DNA of 64,000 bases from positions 204,515,036 to 204,579,035 of the forward strand of contig NC_134456.1 of the NCBI RefSeq assembly GCF_047948215.1, given 5' to 3'. Shown piece after piece: positions 51,556-64,000 of this stretch. The position numbers were made by a program, and so were the translations under genes. How positions within the stretch are numbered: position 1 is the stretch's first letter; each line of letters starts with the position of its first letter. The notes below the pieces were generated by a model that was not told the origin of the DNA, searched no databases, and worked only from the letters and a program-made list of their open reading frames with translations. This DNA comes from Lycorma delicatula. Lineage: Eukaryota; Arthropoda; Insecta; Hemiptera; Fulgoridae.

Positions 51556-52946
51556 CCTTTCATGTATGCTGGTAAAATTATCTATCTGTGTTTCTTTCTT
51601 TATTTAATTGTATATTACTTTGCGTTGCGAAAGAGTTGTTCTTGGTCAACGGACGATAACAATCTTCCTGGTTATTCGTTCTTAAAAAAGGAAATTTTAT
51701 TGGTTTAAATTTTTTTGGGATTGTTTCCTTTTTCTTCAAGAGATCATCTTTGAAATATTTTTGAAAAATGAGCAAGATTTCAGGTAGTGCTAGGATAAGT
51801 ATATACTGTAAGTTCTAAAACATTGCGTCGTTCTGTGATTTTCGGATAATCAGGCACAAAAATCAACATAACAGAACTGATTTGTTTCAATCTAAAATGA
51901 AGAGCTGTCAACTTACTGGTAAAGATTGAAAGTAAAATCTGCAGAACTGTAAGCTCAGTATTATTATTTAATCTGTATACAGTAGGTAGCGAATTTACTT
52001 GTATTCTTTACAGGTGCTTTAATTAACCTAGAAAGGCTCTGATTTTAGAGAAAAATGTTAGTTACTTTTTAAATTATCTGTAATAAATTAACTTTTCTTT
52101 CTCTTTATCTATATATATAAAATAGAAAATTGTTTAATGTTAAAATGTTATGGTTGATAAATTCTTTAGAGAAAGTAAGTTTTATCTCGTAACTGGTACA
52201 CTGATTACTTGTTAGGATTAAAAAATGAGTGTATGTATGGTCAATTATAAAAACTTACTGTTTCGTGGTTTTTTAACCTCGCTTATTTGTTTTACCTCGC
52301 TGTTTTTTTTCCGAAGTAAATGATTCGTTCAAATATATTAAAAATATTTTTAATGAAAATTTCTTATAATTACATTAAAAACAGCACATTATTATACTGA
52401 GGATATGGATTTATGTTTCCGGTTTGCTGAACGATTAACAAATTAACTAACTTACTCTTCCGGTTACTGTATTATATCCTTAAACAAGAATTTCTTTGTA
52501 ATTTTTTGATATGTTTTATAATTTCGAACTATTACTGCTATTTATTTCATTAAAATTTTTCCTTAACATTTCGTTAAGATTTTTAAATTAAGGTTTTTAT
52601 CTTTCGATCTGACCTCTAAGGATCATGTTTACATAACTCAGACTTCTTTCCTTTCCAAAAACTTTTCATCTCTTACTCCTCTCTCTTTTTATCTCTTCAC
52701 TCCATTTATGATTTTACTTTTTCTTCTGCTCTTCTAACTTCAGATTCATCTATTCTTTTTGTGAAAGTTTGTCGGTTCAGAATTCTGCTTTTTAATTGAG
52801 TATTTTCAAATACTTTCTACTTCTCTAAAGCAGTTTATTATTGTTTTTCTTTAAAAGAAAATTAAAAATTTGTTTAGTCAATTTGCTCTCATTCATTTTG
52901 TAATGACATCCGTAAAATTATAATTTTCTTTTCCTCGCTCTACCAG
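51556..52946. other. AT-rich stretch, possible coding relic on minus strand
   Basis: At about 52870-52600 the minus strand reads RILNRQTFTKRIDESEVRRA, MEWRDKKREE and FWKGKKSEL with stops, which looks like a basic, transposon-type relic but cannot be assigned. The remainder is unremarkable. Confidence 0.4.
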
Positions 52947-52948
52947 GA

Positions 52949-54253
52949 TGGCGCCCGAATTGATCCAACATTTGTTTTGGCAATCATTGTTTAGATTAAT
53001 AATTATTAACGTGTTTTATGTTGGCAGAAGTGACAGCAGTTCATGAATATTAGTTTCTTCTCTTTCCGAGTACTCTGTGTGTGTATCGTTCCAAAATGGC
53101 TGACAAAGGAAGACTCACTGTTGAAAGCGCGTATAGACTGTATTGTTTTTTAATAAAACGAAAAGTTTGGTGCTTACATAAAGATTGTTTCGTACACATT
53201 TTCAAATTCGGTGGTCGCCCTCATTTAAAACAATACGTAGACTTTACGAAAAATTTAATAGTGATAGTTCAGTATTTGAAAGTAATCGTGACTGGCCTGC
53301 CCATGTTCGTTCTCCACAGAATGTCGAAGCTGTAGGAGCAGAGTTGCTGAGGAACCCGGGAAAATCAACAAGAAAATCAGCAGCATAATTTGGGATTTCT
53401 AAGCGATCTTTGCAGCGAATTTTAAAAACTGATGTGCATTTGTATCCGTACAAAATAATAGTGTTGCCTAAATTAACGGTTGACAACAAACATCAAAGAA
53501 TAGCATTAGCCGAATAGGCTGTGAACCAAGACATATTGTTGAACAATGTTTGGTTTTCAGATGAGGCACATTTTCACCTAGACGGGGTTGTTAATAAACA
53601 AAATGTGCGTTTTTGGGCTTCCGAAAATCCACACGTGCTTTATGAAAAGGTGCATCACGCTCCAAGACGTACGTTACAAGTCGCTATCTCAAGTCATAGG
53701 ACAATTGTTTTTTGTGCAGACAGTGAACAGTGAACGTTATCTAAACATGCTGCGTAATAATTTTGTTCCTCAGCTTCTTGCAAAAGGGTGTCAGTTAGAA
53801 AGCGAGTGATGCATGCAGGATGGAGCCAAATCGCACACAGCTTGTTTTAGACTTTCTGTTTTAAACTTTTAACGCAAATGCCATTTCAAACAGATTTCCT
53901 AATAGTTTTGCGTGTGGACAGAACTGGCTCCCGAACAGTCCTGATTTGAATCCGTGTGATTATTTTCACTGGGGATTTCTAAAAGAAAAAATCTTCCCTA
54001 AACATTCTCGTACAGTGATGGAACTGCGTGCGCTGATCATAGAGGCGCCCAACGAGATAACCGAAGATATGTGTCGCCGAGTTATTAATGACATAGTTCG
54101 TGTTAAAGAAGTTGCTAGACCTGGTGGTGGTCATATTGAACATGTGATAAGAAGAAAACAATTTCCATAAACACATTGTAATTTACTTTTCTATATTGCG
54201 ATTCAAATAAATATCTTTTAACAAAACCAAAGGATGGATCATTTGTTGCGCCA
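52949..54253 (+). mobile_element. DDE transposon (Tc1/mariner-like), third copy, decayed
   Basis: The ends are related inverted sequences: TGGCGC, then TGATCCAACATTTG, at 52949-52974 and, on the minus strand from 54253, TGGCGCAACAAATGATCCAT. The pairing is imperfect and the exact ends are approximate. One transposase gene lies inside on the plus strand. Confidence 0.72.
53081..54170 (+). pseudogene. DDE transposase, frameshifted
   Basis: Broken over three frames: SKMADKGRLTVESAYRLY (start), FQIRWSPSFKTIRRLYEKFN (about 53200-53250), DWPAHVRSPQNVEAVGAELL (about 53290-53350), FGISKRSLQRILKTDVHLYP (about 53388-53445), first catalytic motif [20 protein letters not shown] (about 53548-53608), YLNMLRNNFVPQLL, second motif MQDGAKSHTA (about 53814-53843; Asp present), and PCDYFHWGFLKEKIFP (about 53951-53998) to GGGHIEHVIRRK. 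Catalytic acids are visible; stops lie at about 53386 and 53515. Confidence 0.85.
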
Positions 54254-54259
54254 CTATAT

Positions 54260-55650
54260 TGTTTTAAAATCTTCTACGTTTTTTCCCTTTTTCTTAATTT
54301 ATAAATATTGTTTTCATACTTTGAACCGTGTACTTTTCTTAAAATATTTTTCTATTTTGTTAACTTTTTCTGAAAATTTTTATAAACTCTCTGCCCCATA
54401 TAGAGATTCTGGAAGTATTATTATCTTGTAATGATTCAATGTTGTATTTTTGGAAAGCGACTTCTTGTTTTATATATATCCTTTATTAAATGATATGCTA
54501 TTTCCACCTTCTATATTCAACCTTTCAACCCTGTTTTTTCCTAATTTTTCCTGTTTATAAAAATTCCTTTTATTATCCCCTTTAATAATCCCTGTTTTTG
54601 GTGTTATAATTTCCCCTACATAATTACATTTTAGGATTCTTAATTTTTTTCTTTTGAGATTTTGATTAAGTTTTAGTTTTTTTCTATTTGAGAATCATTC
54701 TTTTTTTTGTAAGAAATTTAAGGCCCGGCTTTATTTGCACATTCTATTTTTTTTTTAACTTGATTTTTGCTTCGTCTGTATCTTTAGCTAAAATAACTAA
54801 ATCTTTTGTTCAGAAATTAAAATTTTGTTCCCATTTTGATGTTTTCTTAAATTTCGAAGTTTTTTATTCACTCTCTGATAATCTTTTCTAGGAAACAGTT
54901 AGAAAGTACTTACCATCTCCATCTCTTACATCTGCTTTAATTTTGAAAGGTTTTGATATTTCCCCTAAATATAACTTCTTAAACTGTTGTTAGAGTTTCT
55001 TTAATAATATTTAATCTTTAACTTTCAATTTTAAATTCTTCTAAACTTTAAATAGAAATTATCTGTTTATTGGATCATATGCATTTTTAAATCTACAGAA
55101 ATTATTAATAATTCTGGATTTTATGTTTTTTGATATTGTAAAACTGATTTTAGATTAAAGATTTGCTCGGCGCAGCTCTTCCTGGTAGAAATCCACCTTC
55201 TTGACATTCACCTAATTCTTTTTTCCATTATGGGCTTCAATTCAAATTTCTTAATAGTGCTTTGGGTGGTATTTTATATCAGATTGATAAAGTGATATAG
55301 CTCTGTAGTTATTGAAATTGGTTTAATCTTCTTTTTATGGAGTAGATATGTTACGTATTTTTCCAAATTTTTGGTAATTTTCCATTTCTCATATTTCTTT
55401 AAATATTATTTCTAATTTGCCACGTAATTCTTCTGTTGCATACTTCAACATTTCTACGACTATATTGTCTTAGTCAATGGTTTTGTTTTTTTTTAGATTT
55501 TTGATAATTTCTTTTACTTAATTTCTTTTTTTTAGATTTTGGTGATCCTGAATTAGAGTTTTTACTTACTTTTGTTAAATTTAAATGCTTCTTTTGGATC
55601 TGAACAATTTAATAGTTTTTCAAAATATTTAGTTAGGGCTTCTGTTTTCT
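54260..55650 (-). pseudogene. LINE reverse transcriptase to C-terminus
   Basis: Minus strand: EEIIKNLKKNKTID then NIVVEMLKYATEELRGKLEI (about 55510-55420), NFNNYRAISLYQ (about 55300), GGFLPGRAAPSK-like motif (about 55195), motif A relic LLIISVDLKMHMIQ (about 55110), and near the end NTSRISIWGREFIKIFRKS (about 54440-54390), which matches the C-terminal INIWERKILRKIFGP pattern of R4/L2-like LINEs. Stops throughout. This is another LINE family than those at 4375 and 48035. Confidence 0.68.
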
Positions 55651-58600
55651 TGTGAGTTCATCATTAGTTAACCTTTTCATTCTTAGAGTGTATTGGTTAA
55701 AAACCGTTTAACTTGAATTTAAAAATTTGATGAATGTAGTGAAATTTGATGAGTTCTAATTAATGTTTTATCAAAGGAAGAAATAAAATATCTATCTAAC
55801 GAATAGAAATTTCGTTGTTGAATGAACACAAAATTGTATTTAATATCCAATCACTAAAATCTTGGTTTACAACTTAAAAAAGACACATTTATCTCTTCAA
55901 CAGCGGAAGGATTGTATAAATATAATTTTAATAAACGAGATCATACTTTCTTGTGAACGCTCTTAACATTGACTGATAAAGAAATTAAGGGATAAACAAA
56001 AAATATAAAAATAGCCTAAAGCTAATTTTGTTTTTTTTTTCTTAAAAAGCAAGCGTCTCTTTGCCCGCTTCTCAAGGGGATTTATGAAAAAAAACTGTAG
56101 AGATTTTCATATTTTGAGGTAACTACACATTAATACTTTTAAAGATTTCAGTTTGCAGCTTTTTGCATAAAAAACACGGCCTATTAAATAAAGACTCCCG
56201 AAAATATAATCAAACAAAAATAAATCTAACATCCACAATGCATTCCTTTAATTCCAAAACTACTTATTTATTCACCTGGACAACCCCTTATTTTAATTCA
56301 TACTTTGTTGATAAAAAAAAATTGTTATGTTTTCTTTAAAATCGTGAAACTATTTCATTCAGATAATTTTATATGCAAATCCTGCAGAAATATTAAACGA
56401 TTTTATCGAAACCAGAGGTATTAACAAAATGTTTACAAGTTTTACTTGTATTAAATTCAGTTACGTACGTTGAAAGCAAATTTTGAAAACCGTTATTAGG
56501 AGAAGCAAATGTTGAAGTTTTTTTGATCGAAATATGTTTTAATATCTATCTTCGGTTGTTTAAAACAACAAAAAATAATGACTGGTTTGAGGAACTCCCC
56601 ACAATTACAAATTAGGATTAAAAATTCGAAGTAAATATGTATAAATTATTTTAATATTTTTTTTAGATGTTATGGATTTTTTTAATAGAGTAACGATTTT
56701 ACATCGACATCTAAAGTAGTAAATTCGGACTTAAAGTGTCTTCCCGTTATCACTTTGAAAAATGAAGGAAACGCTCTCTTCACCTACAATATTAAGAAAG
56801 GTTTTTTGTTTTATTTTTTCTAAGTTTTAAGGAAAACTATTTTTAAATCATCATTGCAAGTTATTATGATTTTATCTTCTTTTTAACCTCACTTTGCGGT
56901 ATAGTTGAATAGGCTCGACCTCTAGTATTAAAAAAATGTTGCTTAGAATAATTAGTCTTACAACTAACTTTTACCTCTTTACTTTCTTTTAATTAAGACA
57001 ATTGATACAAAATTAAACATATTTTAATAAAAGTCACCTATAATATCATAATTTCAAATTTCAGTTTATCAAACTTTAGCTCTTTTTAAAACAGTCGAAG
57101 TAGGATCCTTGAAAATAATATCATATAGTTGATATAATTAATTTGATGTAATAATATGTTATCTGATGTTCCCTATAGTTCTTCAACCTTATCAGTAAAT
57201 AGTCTAATGATACCTTTTCAAAAGCGATATTAAAATAAATCATAGGCCCACTTCTGATTTTTCTTATCAATTCAACATGCTAACGAAATACTTTAAATTG
57301 AGATTTTACCCGAAATAAGATAACTTAGAGCACAGGATTAAGTTACTTTCCATATTATCATTATAAATTTAATGTTACTAAATTTCTACATAAAATCCGA
57401 CTCCGACAGTGGACATTGCATTTTACAAATCAAGCTTTTTAATCCTCCAATACATAAAAAATAACGAATATCATACAACCATTAATTCATTAAAATATAA
57501 AGCTAAGGAATGCTAATGAAAACTCCTTTAATCGCGCTGGAATCCGACCAGGTGTGGCAGACAAGAACAGTGGCCAATTTTATGAACGCACAAACTGATA
57601 AATGACACTACAGGCTTTTAGAACTTCCGTAATCAGGGTATTAGTAGACTTGGCCAATGTAAGACAATCAAATTTGGATATCTAAAATTTGCGCTTGTTT
57701 AGAACTCCAAGCATAGAATTGTGAATTTACAATCGCAAAGTAGCCGTATTTTTTAATTTTACTGCCAACTTATACAACCCGGCAGAGTTTTCTATACGAT
57801 TTTATCTTTTGCATAGATAAGATGAAATTATATTTGTATCGAGAATTGCGTTTTGGGTATGGGGCATCATGAAATAACGGAGAAAGATAAAAAAATGTTC
57901 CTCTCTAAAATTCGAAGAGTTAGAATAGTGAATTATTGAATACGTCAGTGTTGTATAAACAATTCGTCGTTAAAATTATTTCCTTTACTGTATGGAACGG
58001 TAAAAAACTTCCTCCAGGTTCATTACAGATCAAATCTATTCAAGGATATTGGACAAAATATGAAAAATATTTTCATGTAGATATCAAAAAGAAAAAGAAC
58101 ATATAACCCGTGTAAATAATTTTAAGTTTCCTTTTCTGTTCTAGTTTTTTTTCCTTTTTTTTTAATTTTATAATTTGTATAGTCGTATGACAAATAGCTA
58201 AAGAAATATTCTACAACACCAAATATTAATTTTAAGAAATTTGAAGCCATATAAAAGTACTCTGTTGAAATACAGAAAACAATTCAGGACAAGTTGCATT
58301 ACCTTATAAAACATTTAATATATGATAAATTTTAAAGCAATACGTCCGCCCTTTACTTTAAGGTCATCGGTACCTTATTGAAACACTCATCTTACTCGAA
58401 AATCTGAAGGAAAGTCTTTCCACTAACCGGTTCCACCAATGATATAGTATACGTTATACCAATCTAACATTTATACCTCAGGCGTTTTCTTCAGATAGCC
58501 ATTAAATCTACTTAACAGACGTTATTAACTTCTTTCAACTGTAGCACTTTTCAGAAAAAAAAGATGAAGTGATCGTGAGGGGTGTTCAAATAAACTTTTT

Positions 58601-60500
58601 TGAGACTTTGATGATCCTTCATAAGAGGCTGTAAGTCAAAGTACATTTTGGCAGCCTTTTATAGTTAGTCCAATTAGTCCTGAAAAATTCCATTGTTTAA
58701 ATACGAACTCGCAAAGATAATAACGTGCATTCAGTTCCAGATAAGAATAACTTCTTTATACTTACAATATTTTTAACTGACTGGATTTGGAATAGGCCCG
58801 ACCAGCAATCGACCAGGTCGATTTTTAAAACAGGTCTTACATAAGTTTTTAAATTTTCTGATTCTTTGTACATATTTTCACTCCTTTAATCTTTCCAAGG
58901 CTTTCGGAATCAGTTTACTCAGTATATCGAACGTTTACTTATTCGCTTGTCTGTGTGCGTGTGTTTGTATGTGTGTGTGTGTGTATCATATCTGTGTGTT
59001 GCATGTTTAAATGCAGCGTAACAACGTTAGTCGTACCGATCGAATTTGACGCTATTATTATTATTTTCTTTTCTTTTTTGTTTTGTTATGATAGCGTTTT
59101 AATATAGCCTTGTTGTTATTGACTTTAATATGTTTTATGCAGGATAATATGGTGTTGCATTTCACATTTTCAATGTACCGTTACTTGGTTTGACAGCACA
59201 AGGCCACAGACAACAAACCGGATTGTTGGGCATTAGGCAACCTTTCACCTTTTACAGACAATTAATGAATTTACCGCAAGCATTAAAATAACACTGCCAA
59301 CAACTTTATGTAATTCTGTATATGCTTTTTATAATTTATATATTTTACCGAGTGAATGTGTGTGGGTTTATACAGTAAATTTTACTATATACAACAATTG
59401 TTATTGTTATATACAAATTTCGTTATTCAGGTTTAATTGTACAGTAATATCTTAAATCATTCTTAACAATGACTCTTTATGCTCGCTTCAAATATATTTT
59501 CATGAAAATTATATAGAAAATATGATTTTTGATACTTGTTCATATGTATGTATGAACAAAGTATCTCAAAGTATTTCTTGTTTTAGAAAAAGGGTGTCTA
59601 AACTGCAAAATAACAATTTAGTTTGCATTTGTTTCTTGCATTACCTATGAATGAGTGGAACATGTTCATAGAACGTAAATTTGCATCAAAGCGCTTATAT
59701 AGCCAGTCAGCATACAATTTGTTTTAATGCTTTGGATAAAATTAGTAACTTACTATAGTAACCTACTTAGACTCTGGAATTTTTTTTTCTTGCATTAATG
59801 CACAGACCTCGTTTCAAAATAAGTTAACAATTATAGGTCCGTTGCAAGAGTACTCTAATATGAGTTTTAACTGAAGTATATGAATAAACAGAAGTACATG
59901 TTATATTCATTATTATTTTTGTTGACTTTTTCTAGAATATTTTGCACAGGAATTTTCCGAGAGAATAATAGATACGATTGAAAGTGGTAACATTGAATTT
60001 CTTGGGGTTTTTTTACTGATTTCTTGTTGTAATTAATGATAGTCTCCCGATCATCATAACACAGAGCGGTAAGCAAAGTAATAGTCATAATCGATCCGGT
60101 TATCGAAATTCAAAACGGATAAACATGTCGGCCAGAATACCGAGAAATTAGAAAATGAACATTTAAAAAATTATTTTTATGGCCTCAGACATATTTCTAC
60201 ACATATTTTAACGAGGAAGATAAGATGCAAAGAGGAAAAAACCGAAGTTTATTTTAATTATTTATTTTAACATCACCTTCGTTTTCAAAATATTAACAAT
60301 GTTTTATCAGAATAATTTTTGCTGATTGGTGATAAGTAACTGATGCCGATCAATTAACTTCAAGTCGCCACTTACACGTAATTGCAGCGGTGGAAGTTCG
60401 AAAAACCAATCGAAAAAAGGGAACAGTAAGGACTCGGATGAGAACAACTGAGTTCTATTGACATTAATTTCTGCCAGCTTATATGTTTGTAAAATAATTA
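55651..60500. other. Long AT-rich stretch without recognisable genes
   Basis: No ORF with family resemblance, no tRNA-like fold and no strong repeat was seen apart from a TG-rich microsatellite at 58950-58985. A short GC-richer patch at 57535-57660 is unassigned. Confidence 0.45.
58948..58985. repeat. (TG)n-rich microsatellite
   Basis: Imperfect TG repeat, including GTGTGTGTGTGTGTAT at its right end. Confidence 0.9.
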
Positions 60501-60534
60501 ATAAGTGATGTTATCCACCTTACCAGCAAATAGT

Positions 60535-60580
60535 GTTAAGTCCTCGAGATCTTTCGATTTTTCAAACCATCATCAGGCGT
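60535..60580 (-). ncRNA. Hammerhead-ribozyme-like core (candidate)
   Basis: The minus strand has CTGATGA (60576-60570), T, GGTTT, loop GAA, AAATC (60560-60556) and GAAA (60555-60552). The 5-bp stem II contains one G-U pair. After GAAA a GATCTCGAGGAC segment could give an imperfect stem III. Stem I is not convincing. The flank resembles the piece at 48329. Confidence 0.4.
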
Positions 60581-60699
60581 TAAAATAATATAATTAAGTC
60601 AAAAGTAAAAATTAACTTTTAAAGTGTACAGTATACTGAGAATGCCTTACATAAACTGTCAACATGCAAACAGTCATGACTGTATACGTATTTTAACAT

Positions 60700-61050
60700 T
60701 TGATTTAGTTATCTCTTCGGAGTATGCTGCGTACCTAAATATGGGGTACGCAGCATAGTCCCTATGATGTTATCAGGTGAAAGCATGTCGAATTTCCTCT
60801 AGTATGCTTCTATATGCTGCAGGAATCGATCGCGCACGAACACCGTGTGATCTGCTGTGTCCTCCTCACCGCAATAGTCGCATTTCGGAGAGAGTCTCAG
60901 CGTCCGAGCTTATTTATTTTTTATGTTTTGAAGCACCAGTGACCGGTAAAGAACTGGATCAACTCGTACCCCAATTTCCCGTGCTTGCGATTCAAACATC
61001 ACTTGAGGTTCGGGTTCAGTCTGTGAGCCCATCTGCCTTTCGTCAATGAT
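60700..61050 (-). pseudogene. R1-like LINE ORF2 C-terminus
   Basis: Minus strand: SPKCDYCGEEDTADHTVFV (about 60890-60835) is the CCHC finger of R1-type LINEs, followed by LSPDNIIGTMLR (about 60770-60735) and AAYSEEITK (about 60750-60715 region). Upstream QMGSQTEPEPQVMFESQARE suggests more broken ORF2. A palindrome at 60723-60757 interrupts the reading between MLR and AAY. The 90-codon plus-strand open frame at 60777 is antisense to this and is not a gene. Confidence 0.75.
60723..60757. repeat. Perfect fold-back palindrome, 13-bp arms
   Basis: TATGCTGCGTACC (60723-60735) and GGTACGCAGCATA (60745-60757) around a 9-base spacer, inside the LINE C-terminus. Confidence 0.95.
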
Positions 61051-64000
61051 CCATCACTTTATAAAATTTGCTTTGATGTAAATTTGGTTTTACATATTGG
61101 TGGTTTTATTCATTTTACATAAATTTTTATTTTTTTTTTTTATTTTGGTTAATTCTGTAGATATATTTTAGCTGAATTTGTATTTTTTGTGGTAGGATAT
61201 TTGCATTTATTGTTTCCTTTTCTTTAATTTATTTTTATACCGTTTGTTTTAAAACTAATATTTATAACTGCACTACTAATTTATTATATAAAGTTAATTT
61301 ATTTAATTAAGATTTATTATTTACACAATTTAAATCTCTCTTTACTTTAACCTCTGTAAGTTACCAATTATTTTTTAGTAGTATGAATGCCTCGACTTCT
61401 CGTTTAACCGAAGTTGTTTCTAGTTTATCTTGTAGTTGTGATTAAATTGATTGATTTTCTACAAATTGTTAATTTAATTTTTTTTTTTTTTTAATAAATT
61501 TGTTGTACAGTAAGATGAGTTCTTAATCCCAGAAGCACACGCTCAAGGATAATTACTGATGTAACAACCGAAAAAAAAGAAAATAATATAAAAAATAATT
61601 TAACCAAACAATTTTAATCAGAGCCATGAAAATGGTCCAAGGATTTAATTTTTTTATCTTATATTGCATAAATCATAAAGAAATACTACAGATAGAATTT
61701 ATTCAATTATATTAGGTTTTGTGCGCGCGCGCGCGCGCGCGTGTGTGTGTGTGAGGGAGGGAGTGAGCGTGCGCGTAACAGGAAACAGGAATAGATTGCT
61801 AATTTAATACTATCAAAATTATAATACCTTAAAAAATTAGTCCAATATTGATTTCAGAATGGGAAAAGTAGAATTTCAACGATACGAAACATTTTTTGTC
61901 ATGCTTAAATGATTTTTTTAATTTAAACTTTCTAACATTCAGTTTTCTTAATACAGTACTCAATTTTTTTCAAATCTAAAGTAGAGAGTGAATGTTTCAT
62001 TACATTTTTTCATTCTCAATAAATTACTTTCTCCTGTATTTTATCTTACATTCACTTTTTTTTTAAATTAATGATGCATTGAATTATTTCAACTTTTTAA
62101 TATCTTTATTGTTACAATACGTTATAATGATTTACATATTTATTACTCCATACATCATGTTTTATCAGCGGAAAAAACAAAATTAATAAAGGAAAATATA
62201 AAATAGTTTAATATGTAGTATTATTTCATTAAATGATTAATTTTTCTGCTTTTAAGATTCTTATTTTTACAAGTCAATAAAATAAACAATAATTTTTCAA
62301 ACAAAATCCTTATTTTTCTGTGAACGAGATGCAGCGTAAATTTTAAATTTGTACGTAATTTACTTTATCTGTAGATAAACTTATATAATGATTAAACTCT
62401 ATTACTTTATCAGTAATTGTTAAAAAATTGTAAACCCGTACGATAAAATATTGCATCTAGGATTATCGGATTGCCAGTTCTTCGAACCTCAAAAGTAAAC
62501 TTTACAGCTCTTTAATGACAGATTTAATAAACGGAACAAGACTGTACTACAAAATAAATACATACACACCATATGCGGACTAATAAGTTATCAGCCAAAA
62601 TACCAGATATAACGTAAATTATTGCAGATTATCATGTAAGACAGATAACAATTATATAAAGATTAAAATAAAACTAAACTAAAGGATAAGTATGCATCAG
62701 TGCTCGCTTATTCCCCTTCAACTTAATAAAACGAAGTTCACATTTTACCTGTTCGATATTAAATTAAAAATTAATGACGCTTCTCCCGCTTTTTTCCTAA
62801 TTTGAATTAATTATTTTAGTCAATTTTTCAAATATTTTCTATGTATTTTAACCCATGCATTTAAATGTGAAAGTACTCTTTACATATGAAGTATATTTCA
62901 CAAAACTTTACGTCCTTAGATATATTTTACAGTGTAAATATTTTACGATAAAACTATTTTGATTTATAAGATATTCAATTGTATGGAAATTACTGTTTTC
63001 TGATCTCTAACTGGAAAAAGACAATGAGTTTACGTGAGAAATGAGATAATTAAAAAGTTATAACCATTTTTAAACGGTTATATAAGTTATAACAATTCTT
63101 GCTGACTATTAATATTCGGTGAAAATTATTCGAACTTGCTACATCGATTTTATTACAACAGTTCTTTAAAAGCCGCAGTCGTACTTGTAACTGTAAAAAT
63201 ACAAAGTAACTATTACTGTAATAATTTAGTAGTTTTTCACTTAATATGACAAAGATAAACTAATATTTATCTCCTACTGAATAGAAGAAGTGACTATAAT
63301 ACACTGATTCTCGATAGAAACTGGTATATTCATTTGTTATTTTGCACTATTCACCCCGATCTCTGTTGCACATAAAGCACCTAAGGTACAAGAGACACAG
63401 TCAGAGTTTCTTTCTTTGATAATAATAATGTTCACCGAGCAGAAAGTCCACGTCATCAACTGAATGAGGGTATTTCTAAATATCACCGCTTTTCAAGGAC
63501 TTAGAACATTATATATTTTCTGTTAATATCCAACAGTATATTTGCATATTTCCTCTAATAAGCCAGTCGTGCGATGTTATTCTTGAGGATGGCTTATAAT
63601 TTTTGGTAGTGACTTCCGACTCGTGTTAGGCACCAATAATTGTTACGGTTATGGTACTTAACATACATAAAATTAATATTTATTTATATTTGGATGAATA
63701 AAAAACAAAATGTAGTTGTAAAATGGAAGAATTATGAGAACTACGGATTTTTGCAGTACGGTTATACGATAAGAGTGATCAGGATGGCACTGGGGTCTCC
63801 CCTACGACGGGATTTTCACTTCCTTTTGGGTTTAGATATCTACCAAAGTCAAAACAAATTTGGAATGCCTTTACTTTTTTAATAGAATTATTGAATATAT
63901 GATGAACAGTTACATAGTTTATGAGTTTACAGTAATCTTTGATTTGAGAGAAATCTTAAAATAAATCGTAGATAACAATAGTTTGGAACAACCGGTTTCA
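61051..64000. other. AT-rich stretch, nothing recognised
   Basis: Apart from the CG/TG microsatellite I see no feature. An 80-codon plus-strand open frame near the end (63640-63882) has no recognisable domain and I do not call it. Confidence 0.45.
61722..61754. repeat. (GC)n(GT)n compound microsatellite
   Basis: About ten GC units followed by about six GT units: alternating purine-pyrimidine throughout. Confidence 0.97.

Noticed and set aside
60777..61049. 90-codon plus-strand open frame
   Set aside because: Antisense to a clear LINE CCHC finger.
63640..63882. 80-codon plus-strand open frame near the window end
   Set aside because: No recognisable domain or splice support; length is within chance for this composition.

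Overview
The window looks like an AT-rich arthropod nuclear genome, probably an insect and most likely a hemipteran. The inference rests on spliced genes with GT/AG introns of up to 9.6 kb, a cytochrome P450 of the insect CYP6/CYP3-clan type, tRNA-headed SINEs, mariner and other DDE transposons, many LINEs, and a repeat-borne orphan protein family that I associate with Hemiptera. Nothing prokaryotic (operons, ribosome binding sites, CRISPR) is present.

The only convincing host gene is a plus-strand P450. Its seven 3'-most coding exons run from 8736 to 34219. All splice phases agree, giving 428 codons including the stop, followed by an AATAAA signal at 34261. About 70 N-terminal residues (membrane anchor and proline-rich hinge) lie in an exon that I could not find and that is probably upstream of the window. 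Haem-binding and ExxR motifs are intact, but the I-helix acid of the usual (D/E)T pair is Leu.

Around and inside this gene lies a dense transposon graveyard. At 1-3960 there is a dead mariner, an orphan-family copy, and a gag-only LINE lacking ORF2. At 4380-7600 there is a nearly full-length RTE-like LINE. Introns of the P450 hold five elements of one SINE family (SINE-A) or its neighbours in 11.5-23.7 kb, a second SINE family (SINE-B), a candidate MITE, two DDE transposons, several LINE fragments and a second orphan-family copy.

At 35870-45518 a 3215-bp unit made of SINE, LINE and intergenic sequence is present three times in tandem, almost without differences. From 48035 to 55650 come an RNase-H-bearing LINE (minus), a third DDE transposon (plus) and another LINE (minus). 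From 55.7 kb to the end the sequence is AT-rich and mostly unassigned, apart from a LINE C-terminus near 60.9 kb and simple repeats.

The most unusual signals are: (i) at least nine short perfect or near-perfect fold-back palindromes, several inside transposon copies whose relatives lack them, which look like template-switch mutations; (ii) the almost perfect 3.2-kb triplication with a 3-bp microhomology junction; (iii) two minus-strand hammerhead-ribozyme-like cores; (iv) a gag-only LINE; (v) the orphan repeat family. I did not find a convincing new multi-gene system.
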